From: Gordionus sp. m RMFG-2023
Lineage: Eukaryota > Nematomorpha > Gordioida > Chordodea > Parachordodidae
Length of the DNA: 64,000 nt
Direction: 5' to 3'
Assembly (NCBI RefSeq): GCF_954871325.1
Contig: NC_088778.1
Coordinates: 19,081,120-19,145,119 of the forward strand
In this document: positions 33,057 to 44,562 of the stretch, piece by piece
How positions within the stretch are numbered: the stretch's first letter is position 1
Layout of the letters: the number at the start of each line of letters is the position of its first letter
Program-made: the position numbers and the translations under genes
The notes under the pieces: generated by a model
What the model saw: only the letters and a program-made list of their open reading frames with translations
The model's database searches: none
What the model was told of the DNA's origin: nothing

Positions 33057-33863
33057 GGCTGCATCCAAAATCTTAAAAATATAAATAAATTTTGAAGAAA
33101 AAAATTACATAATCTATTTTTAATGTAAAAATAAAATAGTGTTCAATTTCATTTTTCATATTTATAAAAATTTCACAAATTCAAATTTTTATAAAAAATT
33201 AGTAAGTACAATTTTTCTTAATGCTGTTAATTTTTTTTAAATGTACTACCCATAGACTTTTATATTAATATATTTTAGTGTCAAGATAATTAAGAAAAGC
33301 ATAAGAGTGCACAACCTTTGGTGCAAAAATGACTTAAAAATTAGATATTCTAAAGAAAATAGGAAAATTTGGGAGGAAAAAGAAAAAACAAAACTTGGAT
33401 TATGATCTAATGAAAAAGAAATTTTAACTGTAAAGGCTAAATTTAATAAATTATAATCTGGTAAAAATAAAAAATTATAATTTAAAAGATGCTGGAAAAT
33501 TATATTATTTCTATCACAATTTTATTTAACTCAAATATAATAATTTTTTATATATATTTTATGGAAAGATTATCTTTCAAAATAGGATTATTGGTTTTCC
33601 CAACTGTTTATAAAATATTGATATAATTATTTACAACATAGTATATATTAATTAAGTATATAAAAAATCGAAATATAACTATTATCAAATAATAGGTTCT
33701 TAATAACTGAAAGGTAATATAAAATAATAAATACAATTAAATATTTATAATCATATCAAGCATTTTGAATATTTTAATTTTTTAAAGCTTAAATGTGTCC
33801 AAAGTGTTTTGTTATTAATTTGTGAAAATTTTAAGATTTTTTCAAAACATTTTGGATGCAGCA
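33057..33863 (+). mobile_element. PIF/Harbinger-like insert inside the hAT
   Basis: The left tip GGCTGCATCC and right tip GGATGCAGCA form an imperfect inverted pair, flanked by TAA on both sides (33,054-33,056 and 33,864-33,866), the usual 3-bp Harbinger duplication. Inside, at 33,320-33,500, the plus strand reads ENRKIWEEKEK and then KAKFNKL and GKNKKL. This looks like a Myb/SANT-like protein of the type carried by PIF/Harbinger elements. A homologous insert lies at about 37,920-38,530. No DDE transposase gene is present, so it is a short derivative. Confidence 0.55.
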
Positions 33864-34375
33864 TAAATAAAAAAAAATGATATATTTACAATTTTGATTA
33901 ATTTAAATTTAATTCTCAAAAAATCATATCGCACAATAATCACTTAATAAAATTTTATAAAACAAGTAAACAAAGTTATTATATAAGATATAATTATAAA
34001 ATATTATTACTTGCAGTAAAAAAAAATTCCAAATATTTAACTTTCAAATCAAAATACTCAAAGTATTCCTAATAAGAGCAAATAAATTATCACAATTAAA
34101 ATATTATTACTTACACTATAAAATAATTTATGGTATATCTCTAAATAAAATGAAATGAAGTCCAGGAAGAAAAACGAAAGAAAAACGCTAATATATAATA
34201 AATGATTCCACGAAAAAATTATTTTTACATTTTTTTTTAAAAAAAAATTTTTATGTTAGAAATTTTTTTATAATACCCTGAAACCTTGAACCCTCCACTT
34301 TTTAAAAGGGTCCGGGTCCGGGTTCGGGTTCAGCCAAAATATGAGGGCTCCCGGGTTCACATCCCTGGTTTAGAC

Positions 34376-35590
34376 CTAAAAAAATAAAATAGATGAGTTA
34401 CAAAATATATAGAATAATAGGTGAATATCGCCCAGTTTATAGAGGTCTTTCTTATGCTGATGGAAAAAGAAATTAAATTCTGTGTCTACTTATCAAAGTT
34501 AACAGGTGAAATAATGGGATAAAATATTAATACACAAGAAAGGAATATTAAAATTAATTTTAAGTTTTTGAGAAAATATATTTAAATACTTTGCAATTCA
34601 TAAAACTTATAAATTTTTCAAAAATTTTGTAAGAGGGGGGGGGGTATTCCCCTTTTGACCCCACTATCATAATCATAAGATATTTGATGGCTATTTAAAT
34701 ATATTGTTAAATAATTTATAGTAGTTCTCTAATCCTATAATTTTGGGCAATATATTTTACCCTAAAAGATAATAGATTATATAAAGATTGATATATTGCA
34801 TAAAAAATGAGAGTTTTTTAGAATGCATTTCATAATTGAAAAATAATGCTTAAATCGGAAAATATCAAAAAAAGGATAATAATCGCCATGGCAAATCTTT
34901 TTCAATATATTAATAATATTAGCCGCACTTTTTCTTGATTAGTTATTTGCAAATACCAAAAAATAGAACTACGGATATTGGAAAAAAAATTTGGTACAAA
35001 ACTTTTGGAGTAAATAAATGGGATGAAAGCGTTAACGTAAAGAAGTAACATGCTATATCAAATTGACACGAAAAATGGCTAGAAACCATCTTAGATCAAG
35101 TAGTCTTCCAATTTTAATCAATTAAATTCCCAATTCAGACGCTATTTGATCCAACGCTTTTGATTTTTGTTAGACTGGCTATATAAACTATATATTGTGT
35201 TAATAAAAGCTTTAAAGTGATTAACAGCTGTATCACATTTAATTTCATTAGACACTTATTTTAAAAAGTGTAAACAATGTCGTATGAACGTTAGATATAT
35301 ATTTCGCACGTTGCTACACCTTCTTCTGAGCTATACCTTCCTCACAGTCATGACATTACCGCAATTGATAATAAAAGAAATCCAATTATTTTGCAATTTT
35401 TTTACGAACAATCCATTCTACAATGATTCTAATTTTAACAGGTCTAGAAATACAAAAATAGATTTATCAAAAGAGGACCACAATACGGATTTTATATAAA
35501 TAGCCAAGATTGATTTATTTGACATGGTTATATAAAAATCTACTAGGATGTGGATAGAAAATATATTGATAATATTATTTAAAATAATTT
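34376..35590. other. No gene recognised (about 1.2 kb)
   Basis: AT-rich, with a G-run near 34,635 (GAGGGGGGGGGGTATTCC) that may be a decayed hAT end. The frame at 35,284-35,499 is not recognisable and has a low-complexity, partly hydrophobic start. Confidence 0.35.
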
Positions 35591-37010
35591 TATATAAAAT
35601 ATCTTGCGTAACAACCCATCAGGGATGCCCTTCAAAAATTACTGGTATTTTAGAATTGTGCTTTATTCCAAAGTAGACGCGATGCTAAAACACCTATAAT
35701 GGAAGTGCATCACCTCGTTTCGGTATAGATTAGGACAGATAACCTTTTCATCAAACTGCTTCCACCAGCAAAGATCCAAAGGGTTTCGCCATAGGAAAAG
35801 AAGCGATACCTATGGTAGACCTCACGAAAGAGTCCACCGAATTTATTTTATCGGAGGAAGAAATAAAGAGTCTCAATATCATGGCGGAAGTCAATAAAAA
35901 TAAGCTAGAACTGCCAAACACTTCTTGAACGTCATTTGTCTAGTGGAACGTATGTCAAGTTATCAATTAAAGCGGCGCGATGTCTACGAATATCCATCGC
36001 TAAAAATTTACATCAAAGAAATGAGTGTTTCATCTTCCATTGTATATCTGAGGAACGTAGCTGCCAAGCACAAACCTACGCAAAATTCGTTGCCTGGGGA
36101 TGGGAACAAATCAAGTATGAATCCCAAAATAATTTATGCAAATTTGTTGGGGGATTGCCACCGAGAGCGGGGCAACAGATTTTTCAAGTTGTCCTAACTA
36201 CCGGCGGTGGATGTAAGTTTGAAACGAGCGGACGAGACAAACTCGTTGCCACCGATGAAGAGACAGCCAGCGTGCCCGCCACAACTTCCAAGGGTGGTTT
36301 CCCAAAATGGGGAGGGAGACTCACAAACCGTAAGTGAATTTATTCAGATGTTACCTCCTTCCGCGTTGGATTTAGGGATTGCAGAGGCCCTGGCGCCTTG
36401 GGCCAATATCTGCATCTCGGCCTTAGACAGAAAACAAATTTGTCAATGGATTCGGGATGTTAGGCCCAGAAGTTTTTGCACGGAGGGGTACCAGAGGAAA
36501 TTGACCCCCCTGACGGAGACGATATCGATAGGGAACCAAATGATGCCTCCTCAGTAGATCTATATAGTACCGAACAACTCGACCACGACAGAGAACCCAT
36601 CATCATGGTGAATATATTTCCGAATAGAATTTCCCCGTACCGGAGTGCCTCCACCTGCGCCGACGGTCGACACCGCCACCATCGGTCGTTTTCATAAATT
36701 ACTTAGGTTAATGGGCATTGACATTACGGACGGAAGAGAACTGAACCTTGCAGCAAGACTTGATCTATCATCAGTTTCCCTCAGACCTCATCCTTTGCAG
36801 TCGCCATTCACCAGGAAAGTCGCGCTTAGAGGATTCTGCCCCAAGTAGGACAATCAAGCCATTGCAGGGGCGTCGCTAGCCTTTACGATCTCAGGGGGCT
36901 CAACTAAAAAAATTTTATGGGGGGCTTCGCCTTCCATACCCCCTAATTTGCGGGCCTTCGGCCCGCTTTTGCCCGGCTGGGTTATATATTAATATATTTT
37001 TAAAAATTAT

Positions 37011-37866
37011 AAAATATCTTATAAACAAATTAATTTACTTATTTTCTTTCCTTCTGTATCTACATTATTTATAATCATGTCATTCACAATACTTTCTTCA
37101 TTATTTAATAAATCTAAATAAGGTTAATTTTAAAATGTATTTCATCAAATGTAATTTGTTGTAATAAAACTTCTTTATCCAATATACCTTTATATTTACT
37201 GCTATCAAGAATCTGGCTTGTTGTAGTATCCTCTTCAGAATCCATGCCTAAAATTTTATATTTAATTATATTTAAAAAATTAATACCTTCAGAGATATCT
37301 ATACATTGGATCTCACATATATCTTCAGATTGAGCCACACATATTGCTTCAATTATTTTATAAATAAAATATCTTATATATAAATTAATTTACCCATTTT
37401 CTTTCCTTCTGTACCTACATTATTTACAATGATGTCATTCACAATACTTTCTTCATTATTTAATAAATCTAAATAAGATTAATTTTAAAATGTATTTCTT
37501 CAAATGTAATTTGTTGCAATAAAACTTCTTTATCCAATATACCTTTATATTTACTGCTACCAAGAATCTGGCTTGTTGTAGTATCATCTTCAGATTCTAT
37601 GTCTATATAAAATTTTATATTTAATTTAATTATATTTAAAAAATTAGTACATTCAGAGTTATCTGTACATTGGATCTCACATATATCTTCAGATTGAGCC
37701 ACACATAGTACTTCTATTATTTTATAAATAAAATATCTTATATAATTAATTTTTTACCTTTTTTTTCTTTCTGTACTTACATTATTTACAATCATGTCAT
37801 TCACAATACTTTCTTCATTATTCAATGAATCTAAATAAGATTAATTTTAAAATGTATTTCTTTTCA
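37011..37866 (-). repeat. Tandem repeat of about 360 bp, two units plus a partial third
   Basis: Units at 37,011-37,366, 37,367-37,728 and a partial one at 37,729-37,866. The first two each carry the same minus-strand frame of 74-77 codons (MAQSEDICEIQC..., DTTTSQILDSSKYKGILDKE and VLLQQITF). The frame is kept open in both, with mostly conservative changes, so it was probably coding before duplication. The peptide is acidic and polar and I do not recognise it. It may be an N-terminal exon of the autonomous parent's transposase. In both units the frame ends at almost the same place. Confidence 0.75.
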
Positions 37867-37919
37867 GTGTATTTATTTTTGTAAATATAATATATAAAAA
37901 GTAATATTCCATATTATAG

Positions 37920-38530
37920 TGTCCATTTTTCAAAAATATATACAAATAAGCAAACTATTCTAAATTTATTTAGCATTTTTATTAAAATATAGTTTATTAT
38001 TAAGTTAGGATAAACAAATAAATATATAATTATCAAATTATGAAAGAATGATTGAGTAAACAATTTAGCCAATATTATCTTTATTAATGTAAAAAGAATA
38101 ATAGTGTATGATTTTTTAAGATATTGACTATTTATATAGAAAATATTTACTATGTTTTATTTAGTTAATATTTTGACATCACCTTATGTGATTATAATAG
38201 AAAAATTTCCATTTCTAGTGTCCTGCTCCTGAAAGGTGAAAATATATTGTAAAGCAATTTTTGCTTAACTTGAAAACTAAAGAAATCAATATTGTTTAAT
38301 ACTCTGGTGAAAAATGACTTAAATAGAAATTCTATAGAAATTAGGCAAATTTGGGAGGAAATAGGAAAAACATATAACTTCAATTATGATCAAGTGAAAA
38401 AGAAACCTTCCATTAAAATAGATAATTAACTAATAAATTTTTATTTTTTAAAACTTAAATGTCCAAAGTGTTTTGTTATTAATTTGTGAAAATTTTAAGG
38501 ATTTTTTGAAAACATTTTGGACACAGACTT
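37920..38530 (+). mobile_element. Second Harbinger-like (Myb/SANT) insert
   Basis: Homologous to 33,057-33,863 over at least two blocks: ATTTGGGAGGAAATAGGAAA at about 38,349 and CCAAAGTGTTTTGTTATTAA at about 38,463, ending TTTTGGACACAG. The plus strand gives EIRQIWEEIGKTYNFNYDQ and VKKK, a Myb/SANT-like helix. The left boundary (TAGTGTCCATTTTTC near 37,922) is uncertain. The right end differs from the first copy (GGACACAG against GGATGCAG). Confidence 0.45.
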
Positions 38531-39915
38531 ATATATAAATTTATTTACCTATTTTCTTTCTTTTAACATTTTTGTTTTCAATATTTATATCTTTTAAAAC
38601 TACAATTAATCGTCTTTCAACTAAATCAAAGTTTGAATTTTAAAAACTGTATAAAATATACTTTGTTCATCACCAGCTTTATTATTGAATCCTCTTCTTT
38701 GGTCCTCAAGATTATTGCTACTTTTATCTTTAGTTTTTTACATAAAGTCTTTAATGCTTAAATTTTTAAATCGCAAAGTCATTTTATTTAAATAGTGATT
38801 TTAAACTCGGCTTACAATATTAAATTTGTTAATTTTCAATTAATAAATCTTTATATTTATTTAATTAGGTATATAATAATTTAATTAATAAAAATCAATT
38901 AAACTTCAACTGTTAATGCTAAATTGATATTTAAACATTATGCATGGTATTGATATTTTATTTTTAACAAAGAATTTGATTGCAAGCTGACATAGTGAAA
39001 ATATAATTTATATGTATTAATCTAATCTAATAAAAATTAGATAGTCTTATTAATTTTTAAATAATAAAATTAAATCTATATATTACTTAATAGAATTATA
39101 ATAAACAAGGGACAATAAAAAAAAGTTCTTTTTAGTTTAAGGGGATATTAAGGAACCATTAAAAAAAAAAATTTTTTTTTGCTTCAGGGGGTTATTCAAA
39201 TTTTTCAGGTGGCTTGAGCCCCTGCGCTCCCCACCTAGTGACGCCACTGAGCCATTGCAGATCATGGAGGATATTTTAAAAACCGGTTTATTAGATTAGC
39301 CTCTAAATATATGCCGTTCGTCAATCAGCTGGTTGAAAGTGGGGTCATAGAAGCACCCCTATTTCTCATTCCCAAACAAGACAGATCGCCGAGAGTAATA
39401 TCGGACTTTTCTAACATCTCCAAAAACTTTACAAGTATCCGTAAACTAAAAATCACTCCCATGATAGCGTCCATGTTTGCCAGCGCCAGGAAAGCAACCG
39501 ATTTGAAATCAGCTTTTTATTCGGTACTGTTAGCGCAGAGTGGGAGGCGAAGATTCTTTTGATTTGAAACGGCATCTTCGAAATTTCGATACAAGACTTT
39601 GCCAATGGGAGCAGGATTCTCCCCATATGCATTATAAAACATCGGGTTAGATTTATGTAATAAATTAGTCAAAAAGGCGAACTTCTCAGTCTACCTTGAC
39701 GACGTAATAATATTTCACCCGGTTGATCATTTAGTCTTCGAGGATACCATGTCGTTTTTGAACCTAGCGGCGGCGTGGGGATTGACAGTCAACCATTCTA
39801 AATCGATAACAATCCCTACAGGCCAAATATGTTATCTAGGAATAAGCAATGACTTCGAATCGAAAACAGCAATGGTATACGCAGAGAATAAGAAAAAACT
39901 CAAATTCAGCCAGCT

Positions 39916-39981
39916 GATCTTATACAAACATACTCTACAAGCATACTCTACAAGCATACTCTACAAGCATACTCTACAAGC
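39916..39981 (+). repeat. 13-bp tandem repeat, about four units
   Basis: Repeated CATACTCTACAAG in the RT region of the fossil, identical between units. The identity of the units shows a recent slippage-type expansion. Confidence 0.85.
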
Positions 39982-40800
39982 AATGGCTTTCGAAAATACA
40001 GCATAAGAAGTATTGGGAATAATCAATCACTATACCTTTTCAATCACAGGCCTCTCTAGAGTCATTACACTTTACTAACATACGATGCTCAGCGTGAAGC
40101 CCCCGACCCAATCGATTACATTAGAGCGTAACCTAAAGCAGTGGCAGCAATCGCTGAACTTATGGAACCCTTTCCCTTCATCTTCACAGTAAACGCGATC
40201 ATACACATAGATGCGTCAGATATTCATCTGGTATAAGCGGACGGCGTAGAGGAAAGATCATCCTTCTACCTACGAGGAGGCGAAGCTTTCCTTGGAAATA
40301 CCCGAATTCCCTACCCCTCACATAAACAGAAAGAACTACTGGTCATATGGATAGGATGTAAATCTGAAATCAATAAGTATGGGACGGTACCCTCGACTGT
40401 AACAGACAGCCAAGTTGCTTACGTCATTGTCAAGAAGGGAGGTTCGACCGGCCTTTGTGACTAAAATAATGCTATCCATCAGATTCCGAAAATACGTCTA
40501 CTTGGCTGGCAATCTAACTTGGATCGCCTAGGAGAAAAACCTAATACATCTTATAAATCCCCTTATAGACCCAAGTCAATAGACGCCCATGGCGAGGGAG
40601 CTAGTCACCTATAAGTCCTACCCTCTCTAATGGCGGAAGAACTTTTACGAGGAGGCAAACACAACCCCGATCGGGAGAAATAAGGTCCTATGCCTATAAA
40701 TAGGCGTCGCAAGATTATAATATTTACTTTTATCAAATTTTATAATAAATAATCTTGCGTAACAACCCATCGGGGATACCCCTCAAAAAATTTTCCGTAA

Positions 40801-41640
40801 CACAATCAGCCATGATACTTTATAATTGTAAATAACGCCATATTATTATTTACTCAATTATATATATTATTAACAACAGTGATAATTGTTTATAACGCGT
40901 TTTTATTGTGAACTTATAGATAAATAATAACTAATAAAACTAAGATTATATAAATTTTAGGTCCTTTATGCAGAAAATGAAGAAATATTACAAAAAGCCC
41001 ATGAAAAAATAAACATTCTAAATTGGAAATATTATTCAAATTTGTTTGAAAGGAAGCTAGAATAGGCTACTATATATAGGAGTAATATTATAACAAGAAA
41101 TAATAATTTAAAATTATGCTGAAGCAACCATACTAATATTAAAGGATATAATATTATCAAGATGAAAAAAACACCTTTCAAACAGTTGAAGATCCCAAAA
41201 ATCTATTATAAGGGACATTTTATACACTAACCTAGCAGATATAGCTGCAACCAAAATCGATAATAAAATATTCATAGTTAAAGTTTTAGATTATGAGTAT
41301 TTTGTTGATAGAAGTCTTGGCTTTTGTGATTTTTTTAAAGGGAAAAATAGTTTCTTATGCAAACAACAAGTTAAGTTCATAATTATTCATTACAGATATA
41401 TTTATGGTTAATTATGAAATCAGCATGCCGCTATCACCTCCTATTACAGTTTTTGATAGTACAAAATTGGCGATTGGTTATGAATGTCCTGAAGAATTAT
41501 TTTTTTCCAATTATAAAGTTATGGAGGTCACCTTTGATCAATTGATAGATGTTATTGATGAAAATTTAATTATTCATCATACAACCAAACAAAATAATAT
41601 AGTTGTTGATAAATCTATGGTTCCATGATATTGATATTTC
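40801..41640 (+). pseudogene. Unrecognised coding-like stretch in two or three pieces
   Basis: About 40,960-41,065 reads LYAENEEILQKAHEKIN; 41,210-41,370 reads DILYTNLADIAATKIDNKIF and then DYEYFVDRSLGFCDFF and GKNSFLCKQQVKF; 41,404-41,628 is an open frame of 74 codons (MVNYEISMPLSPPITVFDST, then IGYECPEELFFSNYKVMEVT). Codon usage and composition look protein-like (acidic, aromatic, balanced hydrophobics), unlike chance AT-rich frames. I cannot assign a family. It may be the N-terminal part of the hAT whose tail lies at 42,112-42,318, or part of an unrelated gene relic. Confidence 0.35.
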
Positions 41641-41943
41641 TATTTTAGATAATTTTTTAAAATTGTGTATTGGGAATACCAAATATAATTTAAAAAAAAT
41701 ATATGTTTATGATTAATAAAATAATACTAACCAAGCAGCTAAGTTTTTAGTAGCACAACCTAAATTCTATAAGAAAGATTAAAAAATTGGTGTACAACCA
41801 ATTTCAATCTGACGAAAATTCCTATCAACAACTAAAAATAAGGAATTGGTCATAAAATTAATTTTTACAAAAAAAGACCTAGATCTATACTATTTAATAT
41901 AAAAAATAATTTACCCAATGCTACAAAACATTAATTAAAAATT

Positions 41944-42021
41944 ATATTTCTTTTAAATATATATATTTCTTTTAAATACTTTTAAATATATATATTTCTT
42001 TTAAATATATATATTTCTTTT
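41944..42021. repeat. Short tandem repeat (TATATATTTCTTTTAAA)n
   Basis: About five units of 17 bp, with one truncated unit (TACTTTTAAA). Confidence 0.8.
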
Positions 42022-42111
42022 AATATTTTAGTGTTTTATCATTTTTTAAAAAATTATACCAATACCAATATCAATATTATCAAAATAAAATTTTAAAAAA
42101 TAAAAAAAATA

Positions 42112-42560
42112 ACAATGGCAATATTTTGAAGTTTTGGAAGAAGGAAAGTTTATTTCCTTTTTCGAGAAAATTAGAGAGTAAAATTTTGTCTGGTAAATTC
42201 GGCTTCTAGTGAAAGGTTATTTTCTGTATCCAATCGCCTATTAGAGGAAAGGCGTACACAATTGAAATAAAAAAAAATAGACATTCTTCTTTTTCTAAGT
42301 AAAAATTTGGATTTATAATGTGTAGTTATTTTTTGTTATTATGGATTAATGGAATTAAAGAAGTAAATAGAATAAATTCAAATAAGTGTAAAAAATTATA
42401 GCATTAAAGTTTTGAGAAATTAAAAACACCGTGAATTTTCGGGCGTGAAACAAAATATTTCGTGAGCGGGCGGGTCGGGTCGAAATATTTTTAGTGGTAA
42501 GCGGGCGTGAAAATTTTTATTGCCACATTTATTTTTTTACATTTAATTTATATTAAAACC
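42112..42560 (+). mobile_element. hAT C-terminal relic
   Basis: Plus strand ILKFWKKESLFPFFEKIRE (42,124-42,180) and then NSASSERLFSVSNRLLEERR (42,198-42,257) and KKIDILLFLSKNLD, the complete hAT dimerisation signature with a single stop after TQLK. GC-blocks (GGGCGTGAAAC, GCGGGCGGGTCGGGTCG) at 42,438-42,520 look like its right subterminal region. The N-terminal and catalytic parts were not found, though the unassigned stretch at 40,960-41,630 is in the right place and direction. Confidence 0.65.
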
Positions 42561-42739
42561 ATTTTTTCGAGTATTTAATGATTTAAAGCATAAAAGTAAT
42601 ACATATTAAATATCTCTAAAAAATAAAATTTTCTGGTGCCAGCCAGGTGGCAAAAAAATATAATTTAATTGTTTTTTTAAAAAAAAGATTCCGAATCCCC
42701 TTAAATATTTTTTTAAAATTTTTTTATTTTTGTTATAAA

Positions 42740-43290
42740 TATCTGAACCATAACCGTAACCGAACCTATATTATGATTATTTTTTGAAGGAGTAAAAAGA
42801 ACCTTTATAAAAAACGGTTAAACCGGATCAGTTTTTATATTTTAGAAATGGAAATAATTTGAATATCCAGAATTATATAAACGTGCTCTTATAGTACTGG
42901 AGGTTCCCGCAACACAAGTTTCTGTAGAAAGGGCTTTTTCGGGGCTAAAATTTGTGTTATCGTCACAACAAACAAAAAGGAATCCATTTATACTTGAAAA
43001 TATATTACTTATAAGTTCAAATAATATGTTTAGAGTTATTTTGAATCTTATATATTTTTTTTATATATAATTCATAGATGCTTATAATAAAAATTAATTA
43101 GAAGATGATGTTGCTTCAATAAAAAAAAATTTCTAACCGTAATGAATTCTTACTAACCTTTATAATTAGCTAAACCGAACCGAACCTTTATAAATTCTTC
43201 TCAAGAACCATAACCAAAAGGTAACCATTATAATTATTTATATACTGAACCTTAACCAAACTGAACCGTTATAAAGGGTCCCTGTTTAAA
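42740..43290 (+). mobile_element. Second hAT C-terminal relic
   Basis: Plus strand at 42,860-43,030: YPELYKRALIVLEVPATQVS followed by VERAFSGLKFVLSSQQTKRN and ENILLISSNN, the VPATxVSVERAF type, related to the 30,922 hAT. The left end (GAACCATAACCGTAACCGAA, 42,750) and right end (CCTTAACCAAACTGAACCG, 43,255, tip AAAGGGTCCCTG) are full of GAACC/CCGTAACC words in both orientations and look like TIR regions. Most of the gene is deleted, leaving about 540 bp. No TSD was verified. Confidence 0.6.
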
Positions 43291-43361
43291 TGTTCAACGG
43301 AATGCCATATTGCATTGAATAATTGTTGCAATAATTCGGATTTTTTATAAATATATTTTTT

Positions 43362-43858
43362 AAACAAAAAAGTCTAACCTTATCCCTTTTCATTCATTAT
43401 ATGCCTTAATTTTATACTATTTACTTTTTTTTTAAATTCTCTTTTTAAATCCCTTATTTTGACCTTTTAATTAAATGGTGCCAGCTGCAAAAAAAGAGAA
43501 AAAAAAGTAATATATTTTAATATTTTTTTAAACAAAAATGTCTTAACCTCATCCCTTTTCATTTATTATATGCCTTAATTTTATACTATTTACTTTTTTT
43601 TAAATTCTCTTTTTAAATCCCTTATTTTGGCCTTTTAATTATATGGTGCCAACCGCAAAAAAGAGAAGAAAAAGTAATATATTTTAATATTTTTTAAAAC
43701 AAAAATGTCTTAACCTCAACCCTTTTCATTTATTATGCCTTAATTTATACTATTTACTTTTTTTTAAATTCTTTTTTTAAATCCCTAATTTTGGCCTTTT
43801 AATTATATGGTGCCAGCCGCAAAAAAGAGAAGAAAAAGTAATTATATTATTTTATTTT
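43362..43858. repeat. 168-bp tandem repeat, three units
   Basis: Units start at 43,362, 43,530 and 43,697 (period 168 and 167). Each contains TTTTCATT.ATTATGCCTTAA, TTTACTTTTTTTTAAATTCT and ATGGTGCCAGC.GCAAAAAA. The first unit is the most diverged. A related fragment with GGTGCCAGCCAGGTGGCAAA lies at about 42,635, inside the gap between two hAT relics. Confidence 0.85.
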
Positions 43859-44562
43859 TTTTTCATGGGGATTTGGAATAATTTTAGATCCCGAGTAAAA
43901 CGTGGGGATTCCGAATCCCACATGATTCCATATCCCAATACGACATATATACATTTATTTACCTATTTTTTATGGCAAAATTTATTATGTAGGCAAAATT
44001 TTACTTTTATCATGGTGAATTCCATATCAAATCAACAAAAAAAAGTCGATTTTCAACCCGACCTCCTTCAATTTTTCTTAAATTTTGTATACTGGTAGTA
44101 TATATTATTACTAAGAAAAAAATGAAATTTTACCTTCCAACACTGTTTATACCCGCTAAGATATGGCCGTTTAAAGCGCGGAAAAATGATACATTTTTGA
44201 CAAAATGCACCTCATTTATTTTCAAATATCTCAAGTAATAATTAAGTTAGAAAAATAATTTAAATTTTATTTTGAAGATTAATAAAAGTTCTTTAAAATG
44301 ACATAAAAATAAATATGATGGACATTTTATTAATATCGAAAAGCGGATGTGTAAAACCGGAAATAGCCATAGAAAAAAAAGTCAAAATTTTTTTCTGTAG
44401 ATAGATATCACACCTTTATATTTGTACAAAATCCTAGATTGGGATGAACATGGGTTTAGGAGTTATCACTCTTTATATGGCTAAAATTGAACAAATTTAA
44501 CATTAATATAATCATATTTTAATTTAATGAATAGTTATGAAATAATGGGTTTTGCAAACCCA

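Larger units (their letters stand above)
30922..34367 (-). mobile_element. Best-preserved hAT, perfect 8-bp TSD
   Basis: The TSD GTTTAGAC at 30,914-30,921 and 34,368-34,375 is identical. The left tip is CAGGGATGTGAGCCC and the right tip, read inward, is CAGGGATGTGAACCCGGGAG, followed by GGGTCCGGGT words on both sides. Length 3,446 bp. It encodes one BED-hAT transposase on the minus strand (31,130-32,991) with only a few breaks, and carries a PIF/Harbinger-like insert at 33,057-33,863 upstream of the gene. Without that insert it is about 2.6 kb, a normal autonomous hAT size. Confidence 0.85.
36865..39249 (+). mobile_element. Non-autonomous hAT, perfect TSD, inside the RT fossil
   Basis: The TSD AGCCATTG is at 36,857-36,864 and 39,250-39,257, identical. 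The left tip is CAGGGGCGTCGCTAGCC and the right tip, read inward, is CAGTGGCGTCACTAGGTGGG. Left subterminal text includes GGGCTTCGCC and GGGCCTTCGGCCCGCTTTTG. Length 2,385 bp. It has no hAT core but contains a 360-bp tandem repeat (37,011-37,866) and a Harbinger-like insert (about 37,920-38,530). Its terminal regions are nearly the same as those of 21,827-25,567 but in reverse order. Confidence 0.85.
35595..40800 (+). mobile_element. Reverse-transcriptase element fossil (DIRS- or LTR-like), split by a hAT
   Basis: A short terminal direct repeat occurs at about 35,601-35,640 and 40,751-40,790, both with CTTGCGTAACAACCCATC and a GGGATxCCC block. Between them, in order on the plus strand, are a gag-like region (about 35,930-36,840) and, after the inserted hAT (36,865-39,249), a reverse transcriptase region (39,311-39,900) and RNase H (about 40,170-40,450). 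The RT and RNase H resemble tyrosine-recombinase (DIRS-like) retroelements more than Ty3/gypsy, but no recombinase gene was recognised, so the group is open. An inverted pair GCAAGATTAT/ATAATCTTGC lies at 40,707-40,756 beside the right repeat. About 2.8 kb without the hAT. It is less AT-rich than its surroundings, broken, with several breaks, and older than the hAT in it. Confidence 0.6.
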
